Shown here piece after piece: positions 12,047 through 23,371 of a stretch of DNA of 64,000 nucleotides (positions within the stretch are counted from its first letter, which is position 1; every line of letters begins with the position of its first letter). The translations under genes and the position numbers were made by a program. A model generated the notes under the pieces. That model was not told the DNA's origin, searched no databases, and saw nothing but the letters and a program-made list of their open reading frames with translations. Source of the stretch: Nectonema munidae (Eukaryota; Nematomorpha; Nectonematoida; Nectonematidae); NCBI GenBank assembly GCA_030549495.1, contig JAUIRK010000046.1, forward strand, positions 124,001 to 188,000, given 5' to 3'.

Positions 12047-12407
12047 ATCAGTACGGACTAACAACCACTACCAAGGTTGGTATAATAGGTGTGTATTCTT
12101 TCAACAACTTAGGTACTCAATTTTAAGGTATAGAAGGTCACTACCTGTAGAAAAGCGAAATATATGGGAAGTTCTAGAGTTTTTCAAAATAGAATCGAAG
12201 ATAAAAGTTGCCATTAGTCAAATTGAAAAGCGCAAAATGATTGATACTTCGGAATTGGAGACAGAAGACGAGTTTTTGAAGAATTTAAAGGAAGTTCATA
12301 GAGCAAATGATATTCTCTCCTTTTCAACCAAAGTTAAACACAATTTGCGGCCAAAATCAAAACGATTGGAATTTTTTGTAATATTAATTAACAAAAAAAG
12401 GAGATGA
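12047..12407 (+). pseudogene. MULE transposase C-terminal fragment
   Basis: The frame reads RTNNHYQGWYNR near 12053, the 'RTNN..EGWHNR' block that follows the catalytic core in MULE-domain transposases. Further on come KRNIWEVLEFFKIESKIKVA and KNLKEVHRANDILSF, matching the conserved 'NI..FIE.L..E......I.QL' tail. Catalytic residues are upstream and not visible. It lies inside the inverted repeats of the 9550-13019 element. Identification rests on remembered family motifs; some proteins of FLYWCH type share this tail. Confidence 0.6.
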
Positions 12408-13242
12408 AAGTGAAGCAATTAATTTTACAAAAATTAGTAAAAATATTTCAGGATTGCTGGAATTATTAGTTAAAATATAATAAAGATATTTTTCATGTTA
12501 CTTTTTTTCTTCTTACTCTTGTGTATTTTTTTTATCATTAATGAATATATTTATATTAGTGATTCTCAAATTTTTTGTTTATTTATTTTTAAAATTTTGC
12601 TCTATTCAATGGTATGTTGTGTAACTTTATAATAAAAATAGTAAGCAATATTTCTAATTTATTGCCAAACAACACCAATGCATCACTGTGGACCTCCAAT
12701 TTATTTTTTTTGCCCATGTGGACTTCGCTTGAGAAGAACTGATCTAAATGAATGGGTGTAACGAAGCATTTGTGATTTTGAGTGTATAAATGCGGCCTCG
12801 CAAATGTTAAGATGTTTTTTTAATAACTTAGGAGTTCCACTAGAGAAAAGCCTCATTTTATTTGTTCTTCGTATAATTTCGTATTATATGAGCGAAACAC
12901 GGTATTCGGGTATTAGGTTTAACGCATAGTGTAGTGAGAGTGTAATCTACTATCTAAAGATAATTAATTTCAGCAAGACAGACGGTATGATGTAGTATTT
13001 GCCTTTTTATTCCTAGAAATGAAATAATATTGCATGTATTTTATTAGAGTCATTCATTTTATAAGGGGACTGCCTAATTTTAGGCAAGAGAATTTAGTGT
13101 AGTCTTAGATGACGAAAAATATGATAAACATAAAATTATAGAGTATCACCATGATGATACAGATAAAAATCATTTTTAGCTATCTGACTGTAAAAAGAAT
13201 CTCTCAAGCACGCTCGCTCACACATTCTTGAATGTTTACTAT

Positions 13243-13911
13243 TTATTGACAAAAATGTATTCTGCAATGAAACGTCATCATTGGTACTATAGTTTCAAAA
13301 AGATTGCTAGAGCAAAAATTCCAATTCATACTTCTTATTTTATCAATAGCAAAGGGAAAAGCGTGGTATAAGAAATCAACGCTAATATAAAAAGTATTGG
13401 ATTTGAAAAAAGGACATAAGTCGATCTTTTAAGACGTTCATGCCACAAATGAATTTAAGTTATATAATTTTTTTCTTACCTGTTCTAAAACGTGTAAAAT
13501 TTCAACGTCTTTACATCGATTGGAACAAATAGTTGAATATTCTTCTAATTTTTTCTTTAAAATAACTCTAAAATCTTTGAATGTTGATAACTTATTATTT
13601 TGAATATTAGAATGAGAAGTAGTGTTATATTTTTCAATTGCATCAATATTGTCATTGATAAACTCTAAAATAAGTTTTAATCCTTTGACATTGATTGAAT
13701 TCTGCAAATCAATCGATCCGAAGGATGAAGCCAGGTTATGCTCGAAATTTATGCCAACATTCAACAAAATTAGTAGGAGCTTTAATTCAGTCTTTGCTTC
13801 AGCAGAAATATCTTCAACATCTGAAGAGTCTTGACAAATAAGCAAAATACTAAAATGATTCCTTAAAATATCAAAAAGTATTATTACAAAAAAATAAGAA
13901 TGTGCGTACAC
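13243..13911 (-). CDS. Candidate secreted alpha-helical protein, spliced, unrecognised
   Basis: The minus-strand frame starts at 13911 with a hydrophobic N-terminus (FFVIILFDILRNHFSILLI) that could be a signal peptide. A hydrophilic helical region follows, ending CKDVEILHVLEQ. At 13479 there is a good donor, CAG|GTAAGA. Using the acceptor CTTAAAAG gives a 54-bp intron (13426-13479) and a second exon open for 60 codons to a stop at 13243-13245. No known domain is seen. The intron size agrees with the 50-bp intron in the 27.2-kb gene. The hydrophobic start could instead be intron, with the exon beginning near 13834. The second exon is inference. Confidence 0.4.
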
Positions 13912-14110
13912 GAATATACAACAGTTAAAAAAAGAAAAAATTAGAGAAGGGATGTGAAATTTTTTGCATCCGCGGATATGGATATCAAATTTGACATCCT
14001 AGCGGATGCGGATATCATAATAGCTATATTCTAAGAAAACCCAAGTTTTATACTTCTTAAAAATTTAGACAGAAGATGTCAATGTATATGTATGATCAGG
14101 GCCTCGTTTT

Positions 14111-14170
14111 AGGGGGGGGGGGGGGGGGGGGAGGGATGAGGGGACAAATCCCCCCCCCCCCCCCCCCCCA
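14111..14170. repeat. Poly-G run facing a poly-C run
   Basis: About 20 G, an AGGGATGAGGGGACAAAT spacer, then about 20 C. The two could pair into a hairpin. In related hAT ends such runs are short (GGGGG), so the length here is either slippage or a sequencing error. Confidence 0.8.
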
Positions 14171-14349
14171 CTTTTGAAAAAAAGGAAAAGTCCTCTCCAT
14201 TTTTTGAAAGAAACATACGATATTTTTCCAAGTTATTTTTATATACATAAATAGAAATTGACATCTTGTATCTTGTATGCATATACAGATCATAAAACAT
14301 GTCATGTGAATATGTGATACCTATAAAAATGTCTAATATGTTCTTCACA

Positions 14350-14530
14350 AGAAACACATGTTCATAGTGAAGACGATTTAATATTTGTTTTGAAAGATGT
14401 GAATATATATATTCAATTATCTGTGAAATGTCTGAATTGAACAACAGTGAATATTCAAGAGTATATTCATATATATTCACATCTTTCAAAACAAATAATA
14501 AATCATCTTTGCTATAAACATCTGTCTCAC
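14350..14530. repeat. Imperfect inverted repeat within the hAT element
   Basis: TTTGTTTTGAAAGATGTGAA (about 14384-14403) is matched by its reverse complement near 14475-14494. Pairing extends outwards with mismatches to roughly 65-bp arms around a loop of about 48 bp. It is non-coding. Confidence 0.75.
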
Positions 14531-15013
14531 AATAAATTTGTCTTTTTTTTTATTTATAACGTATATAATTTTCCTTAACAAAAAATTTGGCTATATTTTG
14601 TGTATATTATGGTTTAATAATTTTTCTTGTAAAACTCCACTTGTAACAAACATACTTTGTAACTGTAATTTTTATTTTTTTTCTTTCATTTTTCGGTCCT
14701 TGCCAATAAACTTTAAGGTACTTCTTTGTCAATCTTAATATTTTATAATTTCTTTGGATTTAAGAAATTTCAATGGATTTTCGAAAATTTCTCAATTTTA
14801 AAAAAATATAGAAGGAAATCAAAAGATAAATGAAGAATCAACTTCAATTTTATTACCGAAATTTTCTTCTAATGATCTTGTCCTTTCAGCAGATAAGCCT
14901 TATCAGCCGGAGTCATCTCTAATTCCTTTTCAGCGTTTAAAAAATAAAAGTTTAAAAATGAGAAGAGAAATCAAATTAAATATAGGAATTGTCTACTCAA
15001 AATTATATCATCT

Positions 15014-16670
15014 GTGAAATTTTTAGCTCAGCAAGGATTAGCTTTTCAAGGAAAGAACAATGATGAGGGGAACTTTAAAGAGCTTTTAAAGCTTCGCTGT
15101 GAAGATGTTGAAGAGCTACGCGTATGGCTTAATCGAAAACAAAACTATACTAGTACTGAAATTCAAAATGATATTGTAAAAACAATGAATCGATTAATAC
15201 TAAAAAAAAAAATCAAAGAAATCAATGAAGAATCTGAAACTTACGGCATAATAGTTTATGGCGTCAAGACATTCAAGGCAAAGAGCAGGAAGTAATATGT
15301 GTTCGTTACGTCAACAATAGTTTTGAAATAAAAGAAGACTTTTTAGGTATATATAATACTATCAGTACAACTGGTAAATCACTGAGTTTGATGATTCTTG
15401 ATGTTCTACAACGTTTGCAGTTACCAATTGAAAATCTTCGCTGCCAAACATATGATGGAGTTAAACATGGCGGGGAGGATGTCAAGCGGAAATAAAAAAA
15501 GTTCAGCCTTTTGCTCTCTATATTCATTGTGGCGCTCATATTACCCATTTGATCATTTCTAAATCTGTCCAAAAAGCTGCATTCATTAAAAATTCTTTAG
15601 AATATGTAAACGAGTTAGGTAAACTATATAACAGATCGGGCAAATTCAAAAACACATATTTATCACAGCACATTGAAGATACTGAAACTCCAATTCCTGG
15701 CTCTTTAAAACCAATTTGTCTAACTCGATGACTAACACGACTGTCTGCAGTCAAATCTCTTCTTGAAAATTACCCTGACATACTCAATTCTTTGGAAATA
15801 GCAGCGAAAGATTTTGGCAACAATATTGCATCAAAATCTAACGGCATTTTGTCTCGTCTTTCAGAAGCAGACTGTGTTCTTGGTTTACACTTAGTATCAC
15901 CTTTACTTCAGGTACTTGAATTTTTGAACAAAGGTTTTCAAAGTTGTACCATAAATGTCAACGGAATGTTGACTAGTGTTAATTTAGCTTATGAAGAAAT
16001 AAGAGCTTTGAGCCATGAAGATAGGTTCCAAAATATATTTAACACATCCGAAAAAATGATTGAAGAGCTTAATTTATCGCCATTAAATATGCCGAGAAAA
16101 AGAAAAAGCTTTGCAAATCATACAAATACTACTGAACTCACAAATGAAAGTAGTGAAATTTATGAATATTATAAAGCCCAACACTTAGAGGTCATTGAAA
16201 CTGCTCTAAACAACTTGAAAAGTTCCTTTTCTTTCGAAGATATTTTCCTTTATGAAAAACTCATCAATCTACTACTCAATAATGAAAATTATGATGATAG
16301 TCTGAGCAAATATTTTGAATTTCACAGTATTTCTTCACTAAAAGAAGAGTTGAACTTTTACAAAAACCACTTTAATGGAATTTCTCTGGACGATCATCGC
16401 ACAATTTTTCGTGAAATGCAACCTGAAGTAAGGCGAATGTTTCTTAATGTTGAGAAATTAATTAAACTTCTCTTAATATTTCCTTACAGTTCTTGCCAAG
16501 CAGAAAGATCGCTGAGTGCACTCAGAAGGCTCAAAACGTGGCTTAGAGCCACACTGTCCAAGGAGAGATTGAATCATCTGTTAGTTTGGCATGTTCACAG
16601 AAATTTGTTGGAAAAGATTAGTTGTAAAGAAATTGCCAAGGTGTTCGTTGAGTTTAGTGATGTGAGGTAA
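15014..16670 (+). pseudogene. hAT transposase, ZMYM1-like, broken into three or more frames
   Basis: In order: FLAQQGLAFQGKN with GNFKELLKLRCED (the 'F.A.QGL.FRG' and 'GNF..LL' blocks); then in another frame NNSFEIKEDFLGIYNTISTT and LRCQTYDGV (the catalytic-domain 'RGQ.YDGA' block, degraded); then 15792-16670 with the C-terminal dimerisation domain (FPYSSCQAERSLSALRRLKT, then LLVWHVHRN). That last 292-residue frame is intact and ends at a natural stop. ZMYM1-type proteins derive from this hAT clade. At least three frame breaks and stops make it inactive. The N-terminal part before 15014 is degraded. Confidence 0.85.
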
Positions 16671-16940
16671 AATTTATTTGGAAAATTCTAATTTTTTTGT
16701 TTAAAATTTTTTCAAAATAAATATTTTTGATTGATTTAGATAAGGAAAAAAAAGTATATTTTTTTTTAATATTTGTATTTAAAAACACAAAAAAAAGTAT
16801 TAGTCATAAATTTCACAATAAAAAGTATAAGAATGTGTCGTTTAATTTTTCCTAAATCTAATTTTGTAAGTTGAAAAAAAAATTGTTTTTAAGAATGTCC
16901 CCCCTACATTTAAGATATCAGCGAGGCCCATGTGTATGAT

Positions 16941-17588
16941 TATCATAAAGAAATAAAAATTTTGGATAAAGTAAAAATTCGAAAATTCTGAAGAAAACTT
17001 TGCGGTACATAGAAAAAAGAAAAATGTTTGAAAATTGCGGATGTGAATGTTGAAACTTAAAAGATTCGCGGATGAAGATGTTAAGAGGATGTAAAATTTT
17101 TTGAGGATAAAATAATAATTAAAAAAAAACTATAGCTGTCATTTTGTTTACTGTTTTGAAATCATGAAACACTATAATTTATTTTCTCTTTAATTTTGAA
17201 TAGCATTTTATTTTATTTTTCTCACTTAACAAATTATAATCGTAATGGTTGTTACTCATGAATGTGATACGATGAAGGATTCTTTATTCTATATTTCCTT
17301 CTATTTAATATACTAAAAAAATTCACATATTTAAATTTAAATAACGTAACCATTTTAATTAAATTTTTATCTATAAAATAAATTTTAACACGTTAATTTG
17401 CCGAATATTTGCAGATTTTAAATGCTTGTACGACTTTAAAAGAGAATTATGGCTATAAAATGGATATAATTTTTTGATTACATGCAATTATAGTGGCATA
17501 GTGTAATACGGAACGACGTTTTTATTTTTTTTCTCTTTTAAAATAAATAAACTAAGGGGAGAGTGTGCAAGAAGACAAGATATTAATA
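16941..17588. other. AT-rich stretch without a gene
   Basis: It holds the right flank of the older repeat (to about 17110) and then AT-rich sequence up to the Tigger element. No coding signal was seen. Confidence 0.5.
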
Positions 17589-17590
17589 TA

Positions 17591-20181
17591 AGTGCACCCT
17601 CGATATACCGCCACAATTGGGGTTATCATCAATTGGCGGTATATCGGCGGTATCAAAAATGTAGCTGTCTTATTTGCCTTGAGTAGTATTGTAAAGTATG
17701 GCATTTAATTAAAGTAAGAAATCCAAAAATTTATTTACATTTATTTATTTTTTGAAGTTAGAATCTAGCATTGCTTTTTGTTTACACTTTGAGTTCAAAA
17801 CCTCATTTTGAGCGTTTTTTTTTATTGTAATATCACTTTCTAGATTTGTTACTAGTAGCCAGAAATATTTTCTTGCGTGAATTTCCTTTATCAACAGTAA
17901 CTAAAAACGCCTAATGAGTACAAAAGTGTCACTAAAACATAAATAGAAGGCAAATTATGGCAAAGGCTATTATTTTTGAATAAATAAAAGTAAATATTAT
18001 TATTGATAATTTGACAGCAATACATGATATAAAATCGGGGCTAAATTTGACGAAAAAAAACATATCCATTCTGTAAATAAATATGGCAGACGGCAGACAA
18101 CAGTGGCATTATAAAAGAGAGAAATTTGATCTATATAATTTTATGGCATTAAGTGGGAGGCATTGAAACGGGTGGCGTTTGTGCGAGGGATCACATGTAT
18201 GAAGGTTATCTATGTAATAAACGCCAACTTACCAAAAAACTGATATCAAAATTAAAATTTATTTTAAAAAAAAATCCAAAATGCTTTTTTGCTTAAGGTT
18301 TGAATTAGCCAGATAGTTTATTCTTTTTTCAAGGTTTTCCAACGCAAATAGTCTTCTTGTTTGCTTTTTTCATTACACTCCAAAAACCTTCTACAAATAT
18401 TCAAAGCACAGTCCACATCTTGTATTGTTGGCTTGCAAACATCATCTTCCATTATTTCACCATAATCATCGTTAAAATCTTTAATGACAGGTGTTAAAAA
18501 TTCAGCTATTTCTTTATCGGTTAGTTCTGAGAAAGTTTCTTGAGTTTTTTCTATTGTTATATATAAATCAGAAGACATAGCATTATGTGTATCAATTTTT
18601 AAAGTAGAAATTACACTTTGTACCGCTTTTTAGAAGATGAAACTTCAGTTTCATCATTTTCTTCAACCATCGAAACATCATTTTTTAATGAGTCCAGTGT
18701 GATTCCAGCAGTTTGTAATTGTTGAGGTTGTCACACAATTCCAAGCTTTTTTTAATATATCTGATAGCATCAGCTATTGTAATGTTATGAGAACCAGTTT
18801 TTTCAAGTTGTTCAATAACTTATTTTAATTGAAATCGACGAAAATTTACTTTAAAACTATAAATAATTCCAGCATCAAGAGGCTGCAAATGACAAGTTGT
18901 AGTTGGAGGTAAAAAATACCTTGATGTTTGTCAAAGTTTCAGGAAGAATAGTGGTGGTGCATTATCAATTAACAAAGGGATTTGTCTTTGTTGAAGGTGT
19001 ATTTTTTTTTACAAAATCACACAAGTATTCAGCAAAAACAGTTGAAGTAATCCAGGCATTAGAATTCCAGGTGTAATCAACCTAAATATTAAAATTAAAG
19101 TTTTTAAAACACCTCGGCTTTTTAACACGTCCAATAACTAAGGGCCTGCGCTTCTTTGTACCATCAGCGTTACAACCCAGGACTACCGTAACGCGATCTT
19201 TGAGTTTTTTTAATCGTTTTTTTCATGTTTGAAGTAGTTAATGATTTATTGGGCCAAAGACGAAAAAATAATGCAGTTTCGTCTATATTAAAAATTTCTT
19301 TGTTATAGTTTTTTTATAACTTTTATAGTTTCATTGAGCCCATTTAAAATAATTGATGAATCTACACCGGCGCTTTCTCCGCTTAAAGTTTGACATTTGA
19401 TATTGTAGCGTTGTTTAAATCGGTGCAGCCAACCGCTTGAGTATGTAAAGTTGGTAATATTAAATTCAGAACCAAACACTTTAGCTTTCTCTTTCAAAAT
19501 ATCATTATTAATTATGCCGTTATTGTTACGGATGCTATTAAACCACATAAACAAAGCCTCTTCTAAATTTGTGTGTAATGCTGTCTTTTTGTGTTTTACC
19601 GAAGCATCAAACTTTTGCCACTTTTCTTTTTCTTTTAAAATATCTCCAACTTTTAACTTCAAATCCCCAAACTTTACTGAAATATTAAGCAATTACCTGT
19701 TGACTAGACATTAGATGACTTTCACGGAACTCAATGATTTCTTTTTTTGACACGTTTTGATTACGTTTTCCATAAGAAGGTGTAGAAAATGTTAGAAATT
19801 CGACTGCAAATCAAAAATAATTAGTACATACTATGTAAAACAACGTGACGCAAAAACAATGATGACGGATATATCATGATATGAAATATGCTCTCCAACT
19901 AAACATCATATTTTATCGATTTCTGTTGTACATCATCCTTATTCTGTCAGAAACTTAAGCAAGCGTGTCAGATAAATAACTCATTAATCACCGCTAAATT
20001 CCATCAACAACGCATGGCGTTAAATCGAGGGTTATTTCAATAGTGTGCTTGTTCTATCAATGTTATTGACGGATGGCGGATAGCGAGGGGCGTTAAATCG
20101 GGGGAATTATAATGGAGAGAAATCGGGTCTACATAATTGTATGGCGGTATGCGGGGTTGGTGGTAAAGCGAGGGAGCAGTG
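17591..20181 (-). mobile_element. Tigger/pogo DNA transposon, element 1 (about 2.6 kb)
   Basis: The left end AGTGCACCCTCGATATACCG and the reversed right end CACTGCTCCCTCGCTTTACC form imperfect inverted repeats flanked by TA (17589-17590 and 20182-20183), the pogo/Tigger target. It encodes a CENPB-HTH plus DDE transposase on the minus strand. Both ends carry subterminal copies of a GGCGTTAAATCGAGGG-like word. A second right-end-like sequence lies internally at about 18116-18198, so the left part may be a separate MITE joined to the element. Confidence 0.8.
18318..19714 (-). pseudogene. Tigger/pogo transposase, broken
   Basis: From the N-terminal side (19692 down): EEALFMWFNSIRNNNGIINN and SSGWLHRFKQRYNIKCQTLS form the CENPB-type DNA-binding HTH. 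Next FNIDETALFFRLWPNKSL (first catalytic Asp, about 19275), LLIDNAPP (second, about 18970) and LPPTTTCHLQPLDAGIIYSF (third, about 18880) give a DDD triad as in pogo/Tigger. The C-terminal piece 18318-18578 (ELTDKEIAEFLTPV) has the acidic tail usual for the family. Several frame breaks lie between 18600 and 19300. It is inactive. Confidence 0.85.
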
Positions 20182-20189
20182 TACAGGCA

Positions 20190-21031
20190 AAAATTTCTAT
20201 TAAAAAACAGGGGGCGCAAATAGATAGGGGGCGTAAGTAAGGTTGGTAAAACATCCCATGGTACCTTTACCTCTACCTTATTATAATTATTTCAATAAAA
20301 AGAGCATTGAAGTCTTTGGGAGATCAACCTCTTCTTACTATGCAGCAAATTTTTCACCTTGAATTCATCCTTCATTCAAGTTTAACTATTTAAAAATTTT
20401 ATTATAGCGAGGCTTGGTGTTTCCTTATTCTTCGTTTTTCGTATAATAGACGCTTGAAATTTTCCTCGCCATTCAAATGCCTTTTTTTTTGAAAATTTCT
20501 TCGCCATTCACTCGAAACAAAATTGCTGCCTTATAAATTCATATACTATAGCAAATTCCCCATTTGTAAGCGGCATTAAAATTATATGGATCTAATTTGT
20601 ACAAAAATTATTTTTGATTAATTTATTGACACCTTTTTAAGTAGGTATAATTTAATTTTTAAGGTTATAAAAGAGTACAAATTTTGATGAGATCGGGAAA
20701 GTGTTTGTCTCCATTCAAAATAATTTTTATCAACAACTATATAAAGAATGTCTAATCCAGGCATTACATAGCGTTTATAACGTTATAATGTTATTTTAAT
20801 TTCCGAAACATAGTCGCTCGTCAAATTTTTGACTGGCCTTAAAATTTGAGTTTGACTATATAGCTGTAAATAAATGCATTGGATCAAAAATTAGTTGAAT
20901 ACTACTTTTGTTTTCATTTAATATTTTATTAAAATTTTTCACCCTAAAATTGTGATTTCTATTGCAAAAGTCTTATATTAGTATATCTAAAAGGCGTTGA
21001 ACTAAAAGCTATCCCAATTTGGCTTTATAAT
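20190..21031. other. AT-rich stretch without a recognised gene
   Basis: No open frame of interest and no repeat with recognised ends were found. Confidence 0.45.
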
Positions 21032-21334
21032 TCAATATTTGCTAAGCATATTATAATTATAATTAATAACATTAAATGTTCTGAAGATAAAATCGTACTG
21101 CAAGAATGTCACATGAATTCTAGAAATCTTGGAATAGACTTGACCAACGATGTATACACAGAGATTTTGATTCATCCAGTGAATGACTCTGCCCATGCTT
21201 GCAAGCATCAACTTTTCCTGTTTGTAGCAACTTAACAAACTTTCAAAGGAAAGCAAAATCGTAGAGTTCAAGTCTTCAAAACTCTCGCAGGCCACCATTA
21301 ACCATTCAATAACTCCTGTCACAATAACACTAAT
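21032..21334 (-). CDS. Exon-like open frame, unrecognised
   Basis: The minus-strand frame follows a plausible acceptor (ACACATTTTTAG, just above 21334) and reads GVIEWLMVACESFEDLNST, then SLLSCYKQEKLMLASMGRV and IHWMNQNLCVYIVGQ. Its central part is less AT-rich than the surroundings and uses varied codons, which suggests real coding sequence. The last residues after about 21090 look like non-coding run-on. I do not recognise the protein and found no clear donor. It may be one exon of a host gene or an old gene fragment. Confidence 0.35.
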   Translation of the reverse strand: MSVIVTGVIEWLMVACESFEDLNSTILLSFESLLSCYKQEKLMLASMGRVIHWMNQNLCVYIVGQVYSKISRIHVTFLQYDFIFRTFNVINYNYNMLSKY

Positions 21335-21716
21335 CTAAAAATGTGTTGTAGTGTAATTTTTTCTAAGATGAAATTATGATAAGATTTATATGGTAGTTTT
21401 GATATTGATTAGCATGAAATAGTCGTAAAATTAGCAATGACTGTGCGCAAATCATTCCATAAATGGGGTCTCGCATTTTGTACTCTCATTTGATACCCAA
21501 AAGACAAAATGTACGGCATATATGAAAAATTTCTAAATCATATTATATTATTCGAAATAAACTATCTTCTCATATTAAACATGCATACAACATATCCTCA
21601 TCGAAATATTCTTACCATACAGTGGTGTATTTAGAAAATTATTTTAGGGGCGGGGGCTTTAAAAATTTTAGACAGAGAGGGGGACCCTTTTAAAAATAAT
21701 CACCATAACTAGGTCA

Positions 21717-22099
21717 CTGGCGAATTTAAAGGGGGCGAAACCGGCGTACGCCCCCCCCCTCCCTAAAATTGCATTGCCAATTGCTTGAAAATTTTTCTTG
21801 ATCTAATTCTTTTCGTAGAACTCAAATAGTATGATGATTTCTGCAACTCGTTTTTTATGTTTCAATCGTAGTTAAGTGTGACACTTATTAATTTTATATT
21901 ATCCAATTTTTTTTTGTAAATTTATTATTTAAACACATCAAGTTTTACACCACATCAATTCACTTCGCAGTTCAATGAATGAGGATCGTTTTAATGCTCT
22001 CATTCTTCTTTTTGTTTTAAAAATTTTGATAAAGCTTAAATTTATATGCTCGAAATTTGAGATCTAGTTTAGTAAAATCCATTTCAAGATCCGCCCCTG
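21717..22099 (+). mobile_element. hAT MITE (383 bp)
   Basis: TAGGTCA flanks both sides (21710-21716 and 22100-22106). The ends are CTGGCGAATTTAAAGGGGGC on the left and ...GATCCGCCCCTG on the right, like the GGGGCG-rich ends of hAT elements. It is non-coding. A second hAT-like left end (CAGTGGTGTATTTAG, about 21621) lies just upstream and may belong to an older copy into which this one inserted. Confidence 0.65.
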
Positions 22100-22583
22100 T
22101 AGGTCATGATTATTATTAGTGAAGGTGAACTTTTAAAAGGTAATTCGTATTACATTGAATTTATAATATATATCAATTTTAACTTTTTAGATTTTATCAT
22201 GATAAATATTTATCTTCGTTTCTCATACCAAAGAGTAAATTTTCATTAAAATTTATTTCAGTAAAATAAATATATATAAATAAATATTTTAGTTTATTTC
22301 ACTAAAATTTTTGTACATATGACATATAGTAGTAAAAAAAGGTAACAGAAAATTAATAAGTTTCTGATCCAATAGGATGATTATCTCCATTATCGTGAGT
22401 ATCAAGAAGATTTGAAAGTTTAGAAGATAAGGAAAGATTTCAGAAAAAAATCCGAAAAAGTTTTCAGTTTTTCCAAAATTAATTAAAAAAATATTTAAGT
22501 AGCAATGAAATAAAAATGGGGGAAAAAGATGTAAAAAATAAGGAGTATAGATAATTGTGATATAAAATGACTTGTGTACAGAG

Positions 22584-23371
22584 CAGCGTTTCACAGAACC
22601 CTAGGGTGCCGCAGAGTTTCGCTAGGGTTCCACGAGATAAACTGATGTACTTTGTTATAAAGCGCTGTTACTTGACTCTCTAAACTATTACAAATCATTT
22701 ACTATTGTTACTATTATAAAATCAGATTTATAAACAATTCATATGAATAATTTACATGCTTCGTTTGATAGTTGGTTAATTGGAGATTTAATTAGTCAAT
22801 ATATTTAGAACAAATAAAATTACTTTGTCGGTTTCTTAGCAAGTTTGATTAGATAGTTGGTTTACTGTTCTATTTAATTAAATATTTGTTTACTTTATTA
22901 GTCAGTATCATTTCAAAACCATGTTTAATTAATCTTTTATTTAAATTATTATTTATCAGCGTTCCCTCCACCGATGTTACGCAAAAACTCCCTGAGGATT
23001 CCGCAAGAAATAGTAAGGTATTTTTTACGTTTAAGTTTAGATGCTTTTAATGAAAACTTTAAAGTAGTAAGAATCTTATCTAGCACTACTAATAAATATG
23101 ATGGAGAAGTTTTCTCAAACTATTATTAATTATATTTTTTTTCACCGAAGTTTCCGTTTTAATTATCTTATATTTTATAAATGACAAAATTTAAGCAAAC
23201 TTTTAAGACCTTTTTTCATTAGATTAATTGAGAATCCTTTTTTTTGTCTTTAATCTAATTACATTTCTTTTACTGTGTTAAAAATTTATGAAAATATTTT
23301 TCCGTAGGGTTCCTTGAAAGGTTTATCTTATTCCAGGGATTCCGCGAAGGTAAAAAGGTTGAGAAACGCTG
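22584..23371 (+). mobile_element. hAT MITE (788 bp)
   Basis: Inverted ends CAGCGTTTCACAGAACC and, reversed, CAGCGTTTCTCAACC are typical hAT termini. The flanking 8-mers GTACAGAG (22576-22583) and GTATAGAG (23372-23379) agree at seven positions. The interior has repeated GGTTCC/GGATTCCGC words but no coding frame. It would have depended on a transposase in trans. Confidence 0.8.

Larger units (their letters stand above)
9550..13019 (+). mobile_element. Probable MULE DNA transposon (3.47 kb)
   Basis: Terminal inverted repeats of about 45 bp share AAAGGCAAATACTACATCAT (left about 9564-9583, right about 12986-13005 reversed). The 9-mers TGAAATAAC (9541-9549) and TGAAATAAT (13020-13028) abut the ends as a target duplication, the length usual for Mutator-like elements. 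A MULE-like transposase C-terminus lies inside at 12047-12407. The middle has been invaded by a tRNA-like SINE, a foldback repeat and a possible hAT end. Most of the transposase has not been located. Confidence 0.65.
14097..16932 (+). mobile_element. hAT transposon with exact 8-bp target duplication
   Basis: TGTATGAT occurs at 14089-14096 and at 16933-16940 as an exact 8-bp duplication, diagnostic of hAT insertion. The ends are CAGGGCCTCG on the left and, reverse-complemented, CATGGGCCTCG on the right, so inverted repeats are short and imperfect. It encodes a ZMYM1-like transposase on the plus strand, now broken. Just inside the left end is a long G run facing a long C run (14111-14170). It sits inside an older repeat. 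Confidence 0.9.
13930..17110. mobile_element. Older repeat (hAT-like) split by a later hAT insertion
   Basis: On the left, GGATGTGAAATTTTTTGCAT (from about 13951) is followed by CCGCGGATATGG and GCGGATGCGGATATC. On the right, near 17040-17105, GCGGATGTGAATG, TTCGCGGATGAAG and GAGGATGTAAAATTTTTTGA occur. Together they look like the two ends of one non-coding element with GCGGAT subterminal repeats, typical of hAT elements, interrupted by the 14097-16932 insertion. Exact ends were not determined. Confidence 0.45.

Noticed and set aside
12557-12742. Possible small hAT MITE (AGTGATTCTCAAA ... CTTGAGAAGAACTG)
   Set aside because: The ends are only partly complementary and the flanking 8-mers do not match.
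14109-14489. 126-codon minus-strand frame ending in poly-Gly/Pro
   Set aside because: It lies inside the hAT element, antisense to its transposase, and its Gly/Pro tail comes from the poly-C/poly-G runs.
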